A stretch of DNA of 64,000 bases. It comes from Oscillospiraceae bacterium (GTDB taxonomy: Bacteria; Bacillota; Clostridia; Oscillospirales; Ruminococcaceae). Of the stretch, positions 1 through 9,023 are shown in pieces. The stretch's first letter is position 1. Every line of letters starts with the position of its first letter. The notes under the pieces are model-generated. The model ran no database searches. It had not been told where the DNA came from and was given only the letters and a program-made list of their open reading frames with translations. Both the position numbers and the translations under genes were made by a program. The stretch lies in contig JAKSPJ010000011.1 in assembly GCA_024404915.1 (NCBI GenBank), positions 24,679 through 88,678 of the forward strand, in the 5' to 3' direction.

Positions 1-1731
1 TGGTTTGGTACTTCCGAGGCAATCAAGATTGCGGACGAGTGTATTCAGTATCAGGTCAGCGGTGAGGGCGGCTGGCAGAAGGGTATGCTGACACAGCACA
101 CAGGAGACTGGGCGCATTCGACGATTGATAATGATGCCACAACTTCGCAGATTCGTTTTCTGATGCGTACTTACGCACAGACTAAGCAGCAAAAGTATTT
201 TGACTGCGCAATGCGGGGCGTAGACTGTCTTTTTAAAATGCAGTATCAGAACGGCGGCTGGATGCAGTGCCTGAATACGCCCAATACATATCATGCACAT
301 ATTACACTGAATGACGGTGCATACGTACATGTGCTGAATATTATGGATGAGATGAGCCGCAAGGCAGGAGATTTTACTGCCGTCAGCACAGAGTACCAGA
401 ATAAGGCAGCAGCCTCATTGCAGAAGGGCATACAGTGCCTGCTGGATATGCAGATTAAAGTGAATGGCAGACTTACTGCCTGGTGCCAGCAGCACGACGA
501 GCATAATCTTGCCCCGGCAGGTGCAAGAGCCTATGAACTGCCGTCTATCTGTACCAGTGAAAGTGCAACGATTCTGACATTCCTTTATAAATATGCCCAG
601 GATCACCCGGAGCGCACAGACATTGTGACATCTGTAAATGCGGCCATTACCTGGTTCAAGAAGGTGCAGCTGAATGGCATCAAGTTTGTGACACAGGGCG
701 ATGACAAGGTAGTGGTACAGGACGCCAATGCAAGTCCGCTGTGGGCAAGATTCTATACTTTGGATACGGAAGTTCCCATGTTCTCAGACAGAGACGGCGG
801 CGTATACTATGATGTAGCGCAAATCAGCAAGGAACGCCGTACGGGCTATGCATGGTACGGCAACTGGGGCAAGAATGTTGTGGGATTGGCCCTGCTGGAC
901 GGCACCCCTGTTGCTGAGCCGGAGTATTCCGGGCAGTATATTTCCAGATTGGTGCTGCATGACACTGCAAGAAGCAGCAGCTGGAGCATTCAGCAGAATC
1001 TGAACGTGGGAAGCAAGGTCTTTGGCGACAGGGAATTCACAGTGGTGACAATTCCGACGGAACTTGTGGGCGCAGAATATGTACAGCCTGCCTGCGATTC
1101 CAAGTCCTATTCCAAAGATCTGGCGGAGCTGACTGCTGCATCGGATTGTACTGTATACGCCATTGTGGATATGCGCCTGATAGAAGAGCAGGGCATCAGC
1201 CCGGATTGGCTGGATGGCTGGAAACAGAGCAGTGAAATCCTGAACATTTCCAATACGGTTGCATTCTATATTTTCAGCAAGGAACTGCAGGCAGGGGAAA
1301 CTGTGACACTGGGAAGCAATAAGACAGCACAGAATGTGGTGAATTATTTTACTGCGGTACAGCCGAGAGCAGAGATTGTAACCACCACGACCAAAGAAGT
1401 AACCACAACTGCCGCAGAAACCACCACAACTACAAACACCGAAGCGACAACCACCGCTACAACTACAAACACCGAAGCAACCACCACTGCGGCTGCTGGA
1501 ACAGAAACGACCTCACAGGTGCAGAATGTGCTGCTGGGCGATGTGAACTGCAACGATAACGTGGATGTGTCAGATGCTGTTCTGCTGGCACGTTATCTGG
1601 GAGAAGATACTGATGCAGCAGTATCTGCACAGGGAAAACTGAATGCAGATTGCGACGGCAACAGTGGTCTTACAGCAGACGATGTGATTATGATACTGAA
1701 ATATGTGGCAAAAATCATTGATGAATTTTGA
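1..1731 (+). CDS. Pectate lyase family 10 with dockerin (5' truncated)
   Basis: The frame is open from base 1, so the N-terminus lies outside the window and the ATG at base 85 is internal. Residues 1 to about 300 match polysaccharide lyase family 10: a TIDNDATTSQIRFL block, a QYQNGGW block, HITLNDGAYVHVLN, and late WARFYTLDT and RRTGYAWYGNW motifs. The family cleaves polygalacturonate by calcium-dependent beta-elimination. A beta-rich module of about 140 residues follows (roughly nt 930-1370), containing TVYAIVDMR and PDWLDGW; it may bind carbohydrate, but I could not place it in a named family. A Thr-rich linker (about nt 1378-1510) leads to a C-terminal dockerin (about nt 1528-1731) with two calcium-loop repeats. 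It is predicted to be secreted and to dock onto a cellulosome scaffoldin. The lyase and dockerin calls are secure; the middle module is not. Confidence 0.9.
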   Translation, partial: WFGTSEAIKIADECIQYQVSGEGGWQKGMLTQHTGDWAHSTIDNDATTSQIRFLMRTYAQTKQQKYFDCAMRGVDCLFKMQYQNGGWMQCLNTPNTYHAHITLNDGAYVHVLNIMDEMSRKAGDFTAVSTEYQNKAAASLQKGIQCLLDMQIKVNGRLTAWCQQHDEHNLAPAGARAYELPSICTSESATILTFLYKYAQDHPERTDIVTSVNAAITWFKKVQLNGIKFVTQGDDKVVVQDANASPLWARFYTLDTEVPMFSDRDGGVYYDVAQISKERRTGYAWYGNWGKNVVGLALLDGTPVAEPEYSGQYISRLVLHDTARSSSWSIQQNLNVGSKVFGDREFTVVTIPTELVGAEYVQPACDSKSYSKDLAELTAASDCTVYAIVDMRLIEEQGISPDWLDGWKQSSEILNISNTVAFYIFSKELQAGETVTLGSNKTAQNVVNYFTAVQPRAEIVTTTTKEVTTTAAETTTTTNTEATTTATTTNTEATTTAAAGTETTSQVQNVLLGDVNCNDNVDVSDAVLLARYLGEDTDAAVSAQGKLNADCDGNSGLTADDVIMILKYVAKIIDEF

Positions 1732-1769
1732 TTTCTGTTATGCAAAATGATAAAAATGCAGACGACGCC

Positions 1770-1798
1770 TTGACATAAAAGGGGAAATAGTGTAAAAT
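1770..1798 (+). promoter_or_regulatory. Promoter of infC-rpmI-rplT
   Basis: TTGACA at 1770-1775 and TAAAAT at 1793-1798 are separated by exactly 17 bases, a good vegetative sigma-A match. Transcription should begin near 1805, immediately before the structured infC leader. Confidence 0.8.
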
Positions 1799-1800
1799 AA

Positions 1801-1972
1801 GAAAAGATTACAAGCGGAACAAACTGTTCTCACCGCCAGCAAATGCAAAGCGGTAATCTGATTCATGAACTTTTTACACAGTGTGTATGAATGATACATG
1901 GCAGAGAGTACAGCGGTCCGTATGTACTCTCTGCTTTTTGTTTTTTAGATTTATGAATGGAGGTGCTTTGCA
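1801..1972 (+). promoter_or_regulatory. infC operon leader with attenuator
   Basis: The untranslated leader begins with a possible long-range stem, AGATTAC at 1805-1811 against GTAATCT at 1853-1859, with a GCGG/CCGC pairing inside it. It ends in a strong intrinsic terminator placed before the gene. This arrangement matches the regulated leaders of infC-rpmI-rplT operons in Firmicutes, where L20 binding controls read-through (L20 leader in Bacillus subtilis). Whether this RNA belongs to the same structural family is an inference from position and layout. Confidence 0.65.
1901..1946 (+). terminator. Attenuator hairpin before infC
   Basis: A perfect 12-bp stem (GCAGAGAGTACA at 1901-1912 pairing with 1923-1934) and a 10-base loop are followed by a T-rich run at 1935-1946. 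It lies inside the leader, between the promoter and infC, so it should act as a conditional terminator. Confidence 0.85.
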
Positions 1973-2566
1973 ATTAGCAAGCAGGAACTGCAAATTAATG
2001 AAGAAATACGCGACCGTGAAGTGCTGGTGATTGATGCGAACGGCGAGAAAAAAGGCGTTATGTCCGCAAAGGATGCGCAAAAGCTCGCATATGATCAGAA
2101 TTACGATCTGGTGAAAATCGCTCCCCAGGCGACACCCCCTGTATGTCGTATTATGGACTATGGCAAGTATTGCTTCGAACAGCAGAAGCGTGAAAAAGAA
2201 GCACGCAAGAATCAGCGTGTGGTGGAAATCAAGGAAATCAGAATGTTTTCTGCTATTGATACCCATGACTTTGAAACAAAGGTTTCTCAGGGAAAGAAAT
2301 TCCTGCAGAACGGCGACAAGGTTAAGGTTTCTGTAAGATTCCGTAAGCGTGCAATTGCGCACCCGCATCTTGGTGAAGAGCTTCTGGAACGCTACCGTGA
2401 TGAAATCGGCGATGTGGCTGTTGTTGACAAGCCGCCGAAGATGGAGGGCCGTGCAATCGTAATGTTCATGGCACCGAAGCAGAATAAACCGGAAAAGACG
2501 GATAAGACACAGAAGAAGCAGAAGCAGGCAAAGCAGGTTGAACAAAAAGACGAAGCAGAATCTTAA
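1973..2566 (+). CDS. infC: Translation initiation factor IF-3
   Basis: IF-3 binds the 30S subunit, checks initiator tRNA pairing and prevents premature 50S joining. The start is read as ATT at 1973: GGAGGT at 1959-1964 stands 8 bases upstream, and the product then begins SKQELQINEEIRDREVLVID, the expected IF-3 N-terminus. A GTG at 2021 lies in frame but would delete 16 conserved residues and has no ribosome binding site. The 197-residue protein has the N-terminal domain (INEEIRD, PPVCRIMDYGKY), the linker helix and the C-terminal domain (IDTHDFETKV, HPHLGEELL). A Lys/Gln-rich tail ends it. AUU starts allow IF-3 to repress its own translation in other bacteria; that is inferred here. First gene of infC-rpmI-rplT. 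Confidence 0.93.
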   Translation: MSKQELQINEEIRDREVLVIDANGEKKGVMSAKDAQKLAYDQNYDLVKIAPQATPPVCRIMDYGKYCFEQQKREKEARKNQRVVEIKEIRMFSAIDTHDFETKVSQGKKFLQNGDKVKVSVRFRKRAIAHPHLGEELLERYRDEIGDVAVVDKPPKMEGRAIVMFMAPKQNKPEKTDKTQKKQKQAKQVEQKDEAES

Positions 2567-2640
2567 TTTCGCATATGATGAAAGGTGTCCGCATGCGTGA
2601 CACAATCATATACAACAATAAATTCAAGGAGGACGAATCC

Positions 2641-2859
2641 ATGGCAGCCGTTAAGGTTAAGAAGGTTAAAGTTAAGACCCACTCCGGTGCAAAGAAGCGT
2701 TTTCAGGTCACCGGCAGCGGAAAGGTAAAATTCCAGCACGCTTACAAGCGTCACCGTCTTGTTTCCAAGGATAAGAAGGTGAAGCGTATCGCAAGAAATG
2801 CAGGCGTTGCAAGTACTGCGAATGCACCGACCATTCGTGAGATGGTTCCTTATAAGTAA
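2641..2859 (+). CDS. rpmI: Ribosomal protein L35
   Basis: Small basic 72-residue protein of the 50S subunit. The THSGAKKRFQVTGSGK core is diagnostic of L35. The ATG at 2641 is chosen because AAGGAGG stands just upstream (about 2626-2632); the in-frame ATG at 2575 lacks this. The N-terminus (MAAVKVKKVKVKTHSGA) is a few residues longer and more Lys/Val-rich than the usual MPKMKTHSGA form. It sits between infC and rplT as in most bacteria and should be co-transcribed with them. Confidence 0.95.
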   Translation: MAAVKVKKVKVKTHSGAKKRFQVTGSGKVKFQHAYKRHRLVSKDKKVKRIARNAGVASTANAPTIREMVPYK

Positions 2860-2898
2860 TTCAATCGGACGCAATCACATACTATTGGAATTTTGAGC

Positions 2899-2913
2899 GC
2901 CGCAAAGTGCGGC
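2899..2913 (+). promoter_or_regulatory. Small hairpin upstream of rplT
   Basis: GCCGC at 2899-2903 and GCGGC at 2909-2913 form a perfect 5-bp stem with a 5-base loop. It lies in the 82-base rpmI-rplT gap, upstream of the rplT ribosome binding site. It has no T-run, so it is not a terminator. A role in translational control or mRNA processing is possible but unproven. Confidence 0.4.
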
Positions 2914-2941
2914 AGATTATGAAATACGGAGGAGAAAGAAC

Positions 2942-3295
2942 ATGGCACGTATTAAAGGCGCTATGATGACTCGTAAGAGAAGAAATAAGGTCCTGAAGCT
3001 TGCAAAGGGCTACTGGGGCAGCAAATCCAAGCACTTTAAGATGGCTAAGCAGGCCGTCATGAAGTCTGGTCAGTATGCTTACATCGGCAGAAAGCAGAAT
3101 AAGCGTTTCTTCCGCAGACTGTGGATTACACGTATCTCTGCAGCATGCAAGCTCAATGGCATGAACTATTCTACATTCATGAATGGCTGCAACAAGGCAG
3201 GCATCACACTGAACCGTAAGATGCTTTCCGAGATTGCGATTCACGATCCGGCTGGCTTTACTGCAATTGTTGAAAAGGCAAAGGCAGCTCTGTAA
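2942..3295 (+). CDS. rplT: Ribosomal protein L20
   Basis: L20 is an early-assembly 50S protein that binds 23S rRNA and, in several bacteria, represses its own operon through the leader RNA. The 117-residue product has the family start [27 protein letters not shown]... (basic extension), [20 protein letters not shown] and a globular C-terminus, at the usual length. CGGAGGAG precedes the ATG at 2942. It is last in the infC operon, followed by a modest terminator. Confidence 0.97.
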   Translation: MARIKGAMMTRKRRNKVLKLAKGYWGSKSKHFKMAKQAVMKSGQYAYIGRKQNKRFFRRLWITRISAACKLNGMNYSTFMNGCNKAGITLNRKMLSEIAIHDPAGFTAIVEKAKAAL

Positions 3296-3306
3296 TGCAA
3301 GATATG

Positions 3307-3347
3307 AAACACGCTCTCTCGGTTACGGCAGGGCGTGTTTTATCTTT
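3307..3347 (+). terminator. Terminator after rplT
   Basis: AAACACGC at 3307-3314 pairs with GCGTGTTT at 3333-3340, followed by a short, interrupted T-run (TATCTTT). Its weakness suggests some read-through into the downstream methyltransferase. Confidence 0.6.
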
Positions 3348-3494
3348 CCATGCAATATCACGGGCTTCAGACTTCTGAGGCTTTCGTATGTTGCCTTTAC
3401 GCATGCAAGGCAGCGGCAGCTGATCATCCGGTGCAGGAGACAGCATCGTATGATTCTGCCAGTGCTTTTCATATAAAAAGTGAGGTGGTACGGC

Positions 3495-4289
3495 TTGCAG
3501 AATCGTCAGGAAATGATTCAGGTTGATGCAAAAAATAAAACAGTGCGGCTGTTCGCTAATCTGAATCGCAGCCGTGCAATGCGGGAAAAGAATCACGCAT
3601 TTGCCCTGGAGGGATATCGTCTGGTCCTGGATGCACTGCAGTCCGGCGTGAAACTGCAGTGCCTCTTGCTGACAGAAAAAGCCAATCAGCAATACGGCGA
3701 CGTACTCCGTGCTGCTGCAAAGCAGATTCGTATACTGCTGATTTCTGAGGCGGTGGCAAGGGAGATTTCGGATACGGATACAACCCAGGGTGTTTTTTCC
3801 ATTGCAGATATGCTGCCTGTCAGGGAGCATATGCCGCAGAAAAAGGAACGCTGTATGATGCTGCATTGTTTGCAGGATCCCTCAAATCTGGGTGCTGTGC
3901 TTCGGACGGCGGAAGCATTGGGAACGGATGGTCTGTATCTGTTTCAGTGCTGTGATTTGTATAATCCCAAAACGGTTCGCAGCAGTATGGGTGCATTGTT
4001 CCGTGTGCCTGTGTACCGTGTTACGGATGACAAGGCATTCCTGACAGAATGCCGTAATAATGAGATTGCAACCTGTGCCGCTGTGGTGGACAGGGATGCG
4101 AAACTGCTGGGGACATATTCCTTTGCTGAGGGTGCAGTGGTGCTGATAGGCAATGAGGGCAACGGCCTTCCTGCAGAAATCAGCAGTCAATGTGCTGTGA
4201 AGCTGACCATTCCCATGTCTCCGGCTTCCAATTCGCTGAATGCGGCTATGGCCGCCGGCCTTTTCCTCTGGGAAATGGCCAAATCATAA
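3495..4289 (+). CDS. TrmH/SpoU family RNA 2'-O-methyltransferase
   Basis: A SAM-dependent RNA methyltransferase of the SPOUT fold. The N-terminal third resembles the substrate-binding domain of this family (NHAFALEGYRLVLDAL). The C-terminal half has all three SpoU motifs: LQDPSNLGAVLRTAEALG, VVLIGNEGNGLP and LTIPMSPASNSLNAAMAAGL, which build the knotted cofactor site. The TTG at 3495 is chosen because GAGGTGG at 3482-3488 lies 6 bases upstream; the GTG at 3480 and the ATG at 3513 are alternatives. Clostridial genomes often place such a gene after infC-rpmI-rplT, which suggests an rRNA substrate; the nucleotide modified cannot be read from the sequence. Confidence 0.88.
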   Translation: MQNRQEMIQVDAKNKTVRLFANLNRSRAMREKNHAFALEGYRLVLDALQSGVKLQCLLLTEKANQQYGDVLRAAAKQIRILLISEAVAREISDTDTTQGVFSIADMLPVREHMPQKKERCMMLHCLQDPSNLGAVLRTAEALGTDGLYLFQCCDLYNPKTVRSSMGALFRVPVYRVTDDKAFLTECRNNEIATCAAVVDRDAKLLGTYSFAEGAVVLIGNEGNGLPAEISSQCAVKLTIPMSPASNSLNAAMAAGLFLWEMAKS

Positions 4290-4301
4290 GAGGATATATG
4301 T

Positions 4302-5543
4302 ATGGCGGAACAGAATGAACAGCTGCGCTATTGGATCTGGCTTTCCCTGGTGTTCGGGGCAGGCAGCACGAAGCTTTCCATTTATCTGAAACAGCTTGCA
4401 TCGCCTCAGGCGGTGTATGAAGCTGTTCAGACCGGAATGATTCGGAACCTGTCTCCTGCTGTGCAGAAGAACATGCTGCAGCATACGCTGGGCGAGGCTG
4501 ACAGTCTTGCCTATTACTGCCGCACACATCAGATTGAGCTGATTCCCTATGACAGTGAACTGTATCCCCCGATGCTGCGGCATATCGGTACACCGCCGAT
4601 TTTGCTGACGGCTTGGGGCAACACTGAACTTCTGTCAAATCCTCTGAGCTTTTCTGTGGTGGGAACGAGAAATCCATCCCCCTACAGTGAAAAGGTGACA
4701 AACGCAATTGTATCGGCACTGGCACAGCGTGATTTTACCATAGTCAGCGGTTGTGCGAAGGGCATTGATGCTATTGCACATGCTGCGGCTCTGGATGCAG
4801 GCGGTACCACAATTGCTGTACTGGGCTGCGGTGTAAATGTGAATTATCCCCGTGAAAATCAGATTTTGCGTGAGCGGATGATTTCCAGCGGAAAGGGATT
4901 GCTGCTTTCGGAGTATCTGCCGGGAACACAGCCTGTGCCTGCTAATTTTCCGAAGCGCAATCGTATTTTAAGCGGCCTTGGCTATGCCACCGCTGTGATG
5001 GAAGCTGCCATGCGCAGCGGTTCCCTGATTACGGCGGATTGTGCGGCAGAGCAGGGAAAATATCTGTTCTGTGTGCCCCCTGCCGATTTATTTGATGCCA
5101 GATATGCCGGAACGATTCCGCTGCTGCGGGATGGTGCCATTCCGCTGATGAGCCATGAGGATGTTCTCATGGTGTACTATGACCGATACCCCCAGTATTA
5201 CCAGGGTACGGATGGTTTGAAGGATTCAGAGCGGCTGGTATTTACGGAGGAATCCATTGGCAGCGCCGGAAACAGCGAAAAACGCCTGGAGCCTGTGAAA
5301 ACCGAAAAAGAATCGGCCATCCGGTCTCAAAAGGAAATGGATGTGCCTGTGGAGGAGAACCTGCCAGAGGATGAGACTGAAAAGCAGATTGTGACATATC
5401 TGCGGGAACATGGTTCGGTGTATGTGGATGACATTGCTGCGGCATTGGATATGGATTTATCTGAGCTGCTCAGTACCCTGACAATGCTGGAGCTGGATGG
5501 ATTTGTTGAGTCCTTATTTGGAAAACAATATAGAGCATTATGA
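4302..5543 (+). CDS. dprA: DNA processing protein DprA (Smf)
   Basis: DprA loads RecA on single-stranded DNA during natural transformation and is conserved far beyond known competent species. The 413-residue protein has a SAM-like N-terminal region, then the extended Rossmann fold with VVGTRNPSPYS, VSGCAKGIDAIAHAAAL, AVLGCGVNVNYPREN, FPKRNRILSGL and AMRSGSLITA. A charged linker of about 60 residues (roughly 300-360) leads to a C-terminal winged helix (ETEKQIVTYLREHGSVYVDD). It sits directly before topA and trmFO, a standard Firmicute order. Start ATG at 4302 with AGAGGA upstream. Confidence 0.95.
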   Translation: MAEQNEQLRYWIWLSLVFGAGSTKLSIYLKQLASPQAVYEAVQTGMIRNLSPAVQKNMLQHTLGEADSLAYYCRTHQIELIPYDSELYPPMLRHIGTPPILLTAWGNTELLSNPLSFSVVGTRNPSPYSEKVTNAIVSALAQRDFTIVSGCAKGIDAIAHAAALDAGGTTIAVLGCGVNVNYPRENQILRERMISSGKGLLLSEYLPGTQPVPANFPKRNRILSGLGYATAVMEAAMRSGSLITADCAAEQGKYLFCVPPADLFDARYAGTIPLLRDGAIPLMSHEDVLMVYYDRYPQYYQGTDGLKDSERLVFTEESIGSAGNSEKRLEPVKTEKESAIRSQKEMDVPVEENLPEDETEKQIVTYLREHGSVYVDDIAAALDMDLSELLSTLTMLELDGFVESLFGKQYRAL

Positions 5544-5583
5544 GAAAATGACAGAATATCGTATAGAAGGGATATAGAGAATT

Positions 5584-7665
5584 ATGTCGGACTTGGTTAT
5601 CGTTGAGTCGCCTGCAAAGGCGAAAACAATTAAAAAATATCTTGGCAGCGGCTTTGAAGTCGTTGCTTCTATGGGACATGTGCGTGATTTGCCAAAATCC
5701 AAGCTGAGCGTGGATATCGAAAATGATTTTGAACCCACCTACATCGAAATGAAGGGCAAGGAAGATGTCATCCGGGATTTGAAATCACTGGCTGCCAAAA
5801 GCAATCGTGTCTGGCTGGCAACTGACCCGGACCGTGAGGGCGAAGCCATTTCATGGCATCTGGCCCAGATTCTGAATCTGGACATTGAACAGAATAACCG
5901 TGTGGAGTTTAATGAGATTACCAAGACCGGTGTGCAGACAGGTATGGAGCATCCCCACAAGATTGATCTGGATCTTGTGAATGCACAGCAGGCACGCCGT
6001 ATTCTTGATCGAATTGTGGGCTATCAGCTGAGTCCGTTTTTGTGGAGAAAAATTCGCCGTGGTCTTTCTGCGGGCAGAGTACAGTCTGTGGCTGTGCGTC
6101 TTGTGGTGGACCGTGAAAATGAAATCCGTGCGTTTGTGCCCCGTGAGTATTGGTCTGTAGATGCAAAATTCAGCACCAAATCCTCCCGGAAGACTTTCAG
6201 CGCCCATCTTGTTGAGGTCAATGGACAGAAGGCAGAACTGGAAAATGAAGCAGTGACAAATGAGGTTCTTCAGGCTCTGGAGGGCGCAGTATTTACAGTG
6301 AAATCTGTGAAAAAGCGTGTTACAAGCAGACAGCCTGCACCGCCTTTTATCACTTCTACACTGCAGCAGGAGGCTTCCCGCCGTATGGGATTCCAGGCAC
6401 GCCGTACCATGAAGGCAGCACAGGAATTGTATGAAGGTGTGGAGATCCCGAAGCTGGGTGCAGTGGGTCTCATCACTTATATGCGTACAGACAGCCTGCG
6501 TATTTCGGATGAAGCAAAGGCAGCAGCTGCGGATTATATCCGTGAGGCATACGGCAAACAGTATCTGCCGGCATCTCCCCGTAATTTCAAGACCAAGAAA
6601 GGGGCACAGGATGCCCATGAGGCTATTCGCCCCACCATGCCCGGCCTGACACCGGAACAGGTGAAGAATAGTCTGACGGCCGACCAGTATAAACTGTATA
6701 AACTGATCTGGGAGCGCTTTATTGCAAGTCAGATGGCAAATTGTCAGCTGGATACGGTATCCACAGATATTACCGCAAATGATTGTCTGTTCCGTGCATC
6801 GGGCTACAGCGTGAAATTTGACGGCTATACCGCCTTGTATGTGGAAGCAAAAGACAGCAAGGGCGATGAAGAAGAAAATAAGGAATTGCCTCCGCTGAAT
6901 GAAGGCGATGAGCTGAAGCTGAAGGCACTGGATGGAAATCAGCATTTCACACAGCCGCCCTTCCGTTTCACGGAAGCAACACTGATTAAGGCACTGGAGG
7001 AAAACGGCATTGGCCGTCCGAGTACCTATGCTACTACTGTCAGCACCATTCTTTCCCGTATGTATGTGGAGCGTGACGGCAAACAGCTTCGTCCCACGTC
7101 TCTGGGAGAGGTTACCACGGAGCTGATGAAAGAACAGTTCAAACAGATTGTGGATGTGAAATTCACTGCTGAAATGGAAAGTGACCTGGACGGTGTGGAA
7201 CAGGGTATCACCAACTGGGTGGAATCTCTCCGCAAATTCTATCTGGGGTTTGATGAAACTCTCAAGAATGCAGAAAAGGCAATGGACGGAAAGAGACTCC
7301 GTGTGCCGGATGAGGAAACAGATGAAGTCTGTGAGCTTTGCAATAAGCCCATGGTAATCAAAATCGGCAGATTCGGAAAGTTCCTGGCTTGCTCCGGTTT
7401 CCCGGATTGCCGAAATACCAAGAAAATCGTGACACCTACCAAGGGTTTCTGTCCGCTGTGCGGAAAAAAGATTATTCTGAAAAAATCCAAGAAGGGCCGC
7501 AGCTTCTATGGCTGTGAGGGTTATCCTGAGTGCAACTTCATGACCTGGAGTACACCTGTGGAGGACCGCTGCCCTAAGTGTCAGAATACGCTGTTCAAGA
7601 AGGGCGGAAGAGCCGGAAAACTGGTGTGTGAGAAGCCGGATTGCGGTTATGAGAGACCGCTGTGA
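5584..7665 (+). CDS. topA: DNA topoisomerase I
   Basis: Type IA topoisomerase that relaxes negative supercoils by single-strand passage. The 693-residue protein opens with the Toprim motif (VIVESPAKAKTIKKYLG), has DPDREGEAI, and carries the catalytic tyrosine at residue 299 in LITYMRTDS. The C-terminus has three four-cysteine zinc ribbons, starting CELCNKP, CPLCGKK and CPKCQNT, which help bind single-stranded DNA. Length and architecture are normal for Firmicutes. Gene order dprA-topA-trmFO is conserved, and the trmFO start overlaps the topA stop codon. Confidence 0.98.
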   Translation: MSDLVIVESPAKAKTIKKYLGSGFEVVASMGHVRDLPKSKLSVDIENDFEPTYIEMKGKEDVIRDLKSLAAKSNRVWLATDPDREGEAISWHLAQILNLDIEQNNRVEFNEITKTGVQTGMEHPHKIDLDLVNAQQARRILDRIVGYQLSPFLWRKIRRGLSAGRVQSVAVRLVVDRENEIRAFVPREYWSVDAKFSTKSSRKTFSAHLVEVNGQKAELENEAVTNEVLQALEGAVFTVKSVKKRVTSRQPAPPFITSTLQQEASRRMGFQARRTMKAAQELYEGVEIPKLGAVGLITYMRTDSLRISDEAKAAAADYIREAYGKQYLPASPRNFKTKKGAQDAHEAIRPTMPGLTPEQVKNSLTADQYKLYKLIWERFIASQMANCQLDTVSTDITANDCLFRASGYSVKFDGYTALYVEAKDSKGDEEENKELPPLNEGDELKLKALDGNQHFTQPPFRFTEATLIKALEENGIGRPSTYATTVSTILSRMYVERDGKQLRPTSLGEVTTELMKEQFKQIVDVKFTAEMESDLDGVEQGITNWVESLRKFYLGFDETLKNAEKAMDGKRLRVPDEETDEVCELCNKPMVIKIGRFGKFLACSGFPDCRNTKKIVTPTKGFCPLCGKKIILKKSKKGRSFYGCEGYPECNFMTWSTPVEDRCPKCQNTLFKKGGRAGKLVCEKPDCGYERPL

Positions 7666-8984
7666 GTATGGTTAAGATTATAGGCGCAGGAATGGCCGGC
7701 TGTGAAGCTGCATGGGCAGTTGCCAATGCCGGCATTCCGGTGGTATTGTATGAAATGAAGCCACAGAAGTTTTCTCCGGCACATCATTCCCCTGATTTTG
7801 CAGAGCTTGTCTGCTCCAATTCCCTGAAGGCCGCACGGATTGACTCCGCTGCCGGCTTGCTGAAGGAGGAAATGCGGAGACTTGGCTCACTGCTTGTTCC
7901 CTGCGCTGAGGAGTGTGCAGTGGAGGCAGGCGGCGCACTGGCAGTGGATCGTGAGCAGTTTTCCAGGTGTGTTACGGATAAAATCCGCTCTCATCCCAAT
8001 ATTACTGTGGTAAACGAAGAGGTGACTGAGATTCCGGAGGGCAATGTCATTATTGCAACGGGTCCTCTGACATCTGCGGCAATGCACGCACCCATTGCGG
8101 AGCTGACAGGCGCATCCCTGTATTTCTATGATGCAGCAGCTCCCATTGTAACAGGGGAAAGTATTTCCATGGAACGTGCATTCTATGCCTCACGTTATGG
8201 CAAGGGCAGCGCCGATTATCTGAACTGCCCCATGACAAAGGAAGAATACCTTGCCTTTTATCAGGCATTGATACAGGCGGAATCTGCACCGCTGCATGAT
8301 TTTGAGCTGGAAGAACGTGAGACGCTTCGTGTTTACGAGGGCTGTATGCCGGTGGAAGTGCTGGCAAAGCGTGGAGAGGATGCCATTCGCTACGGCATGA
8401 TGAAGCCGGTGGGGCTGACGGATCCTCACAGCAATACCCGTCCCTATGCGGTGGTACAGCTTCGGAAGGAAAACCGTGAGGGAACACTCTGGAATCTGGT
8501 GGGATTTCAGACCAATCTGAAATGGGGCGAACAGAAGCGTGTATTCTCTATGATTCCAGGCCTGGAACATGCGGAATTTGTACGCTATGGCGTAATGCAC
8601 CGCAATAGTTTTCTGGATTCTCCGAAACTGCTGGATGCTTCCTACGCTCTGCGGAAAGAACCACGCATTCGCTTTGCAGGCCAGATGACCGGTGTCGAGG
8701 GATATATGGAGTCTGCCGGAAGCGGTATTCTGGCAGGTCTCAACACAGTGCGTGCAGTCAATGGAAAAGACCCGCTGATTCTGCCGAGAGAAACCATGCT
8801 GGGGGCATTGACTGCATATATCACGGATCCGTATCAGGAGAATCTCCAGCCCATGGGTGCAAATATGGGCATTCTGCCCATGCTGAATCAGACATTCCGG
8901 GGCAAGGACGGCAAGCAGAAAAAGTATCAGGCATATGCAGACAGGGCACTTTCCGCACTGGATTCCTGCATAAAGGCGGAGTGA
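7662..8984 (+). CDS. trmFO: Folate-dependent tRNA m5U54 methyltransferase TrmFO
   Basis: TrmFO uses 5,10-methylenetetrahydrofolate and FADH2 to form ribothymidine at position 54 of the tRNA T-loop; it replaces SAM-dependent TrmA in most Firmicutes. The 440-residue protein begins with an FAD-binding GxGxxG (IIGAGMAGCEAA), followed by FAELVCSNSLKA and, near the end, GSGILAGLNTVRA and MGANMGILP, all typical. The GTG at 7662 overlaps the topA stop as GTGA; the ATG at 7668 is an equally possible start. Translational coupling to topA is likely. Confidence 0.96.
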   Translation: MSMVKIIGAGMAGCEAAWAVANAGIPVVLYEMKPQKFSPAHHSPDFAELVCSNSLKAARIDSAAGLLKEEMRRLGSLLVPCAEECAVEAGGALAVDREQFSRCVTDKIRSHPNITVVNEEVTEIPEGNVIIATGPLTSAAMHAPIAELTGASLYFYDAAAPIVTGESISMERAFYASRYGKGSADYLNCPMTKEEYLAFYQALIQAESAPLHDFELEERETLRVYEGCMPVEVLAKRGEDAIRYGMMKPVGLTDPHSNTRPYAVVQLRKENREGTLWNLVGFQTNLKWGEQKRVFSMIPGLEHAEFVRYGVMHRNSFLDSPKLLDASYALRKEPRIRFAGQMTGVEGYMESAGSGILAGLNTVRAVNGKDPLILPRETMLGALTAYITDPYQENLQPMGANMGILPMLNQTFRGKDGKQKKYQAYADRALSALDSCIKAE

Positions 8985-9023
8985 GCATTCCGCTGATGAT
9001 TTTGAAATACAGAGGTTTTCAAT

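Noticed and set aside
2575..2640. Upstream ATG giving a longer L35
   Set aside because: The added residues do not match L35, and the strong AAGGAGG site is placed for the ATG at 2641.
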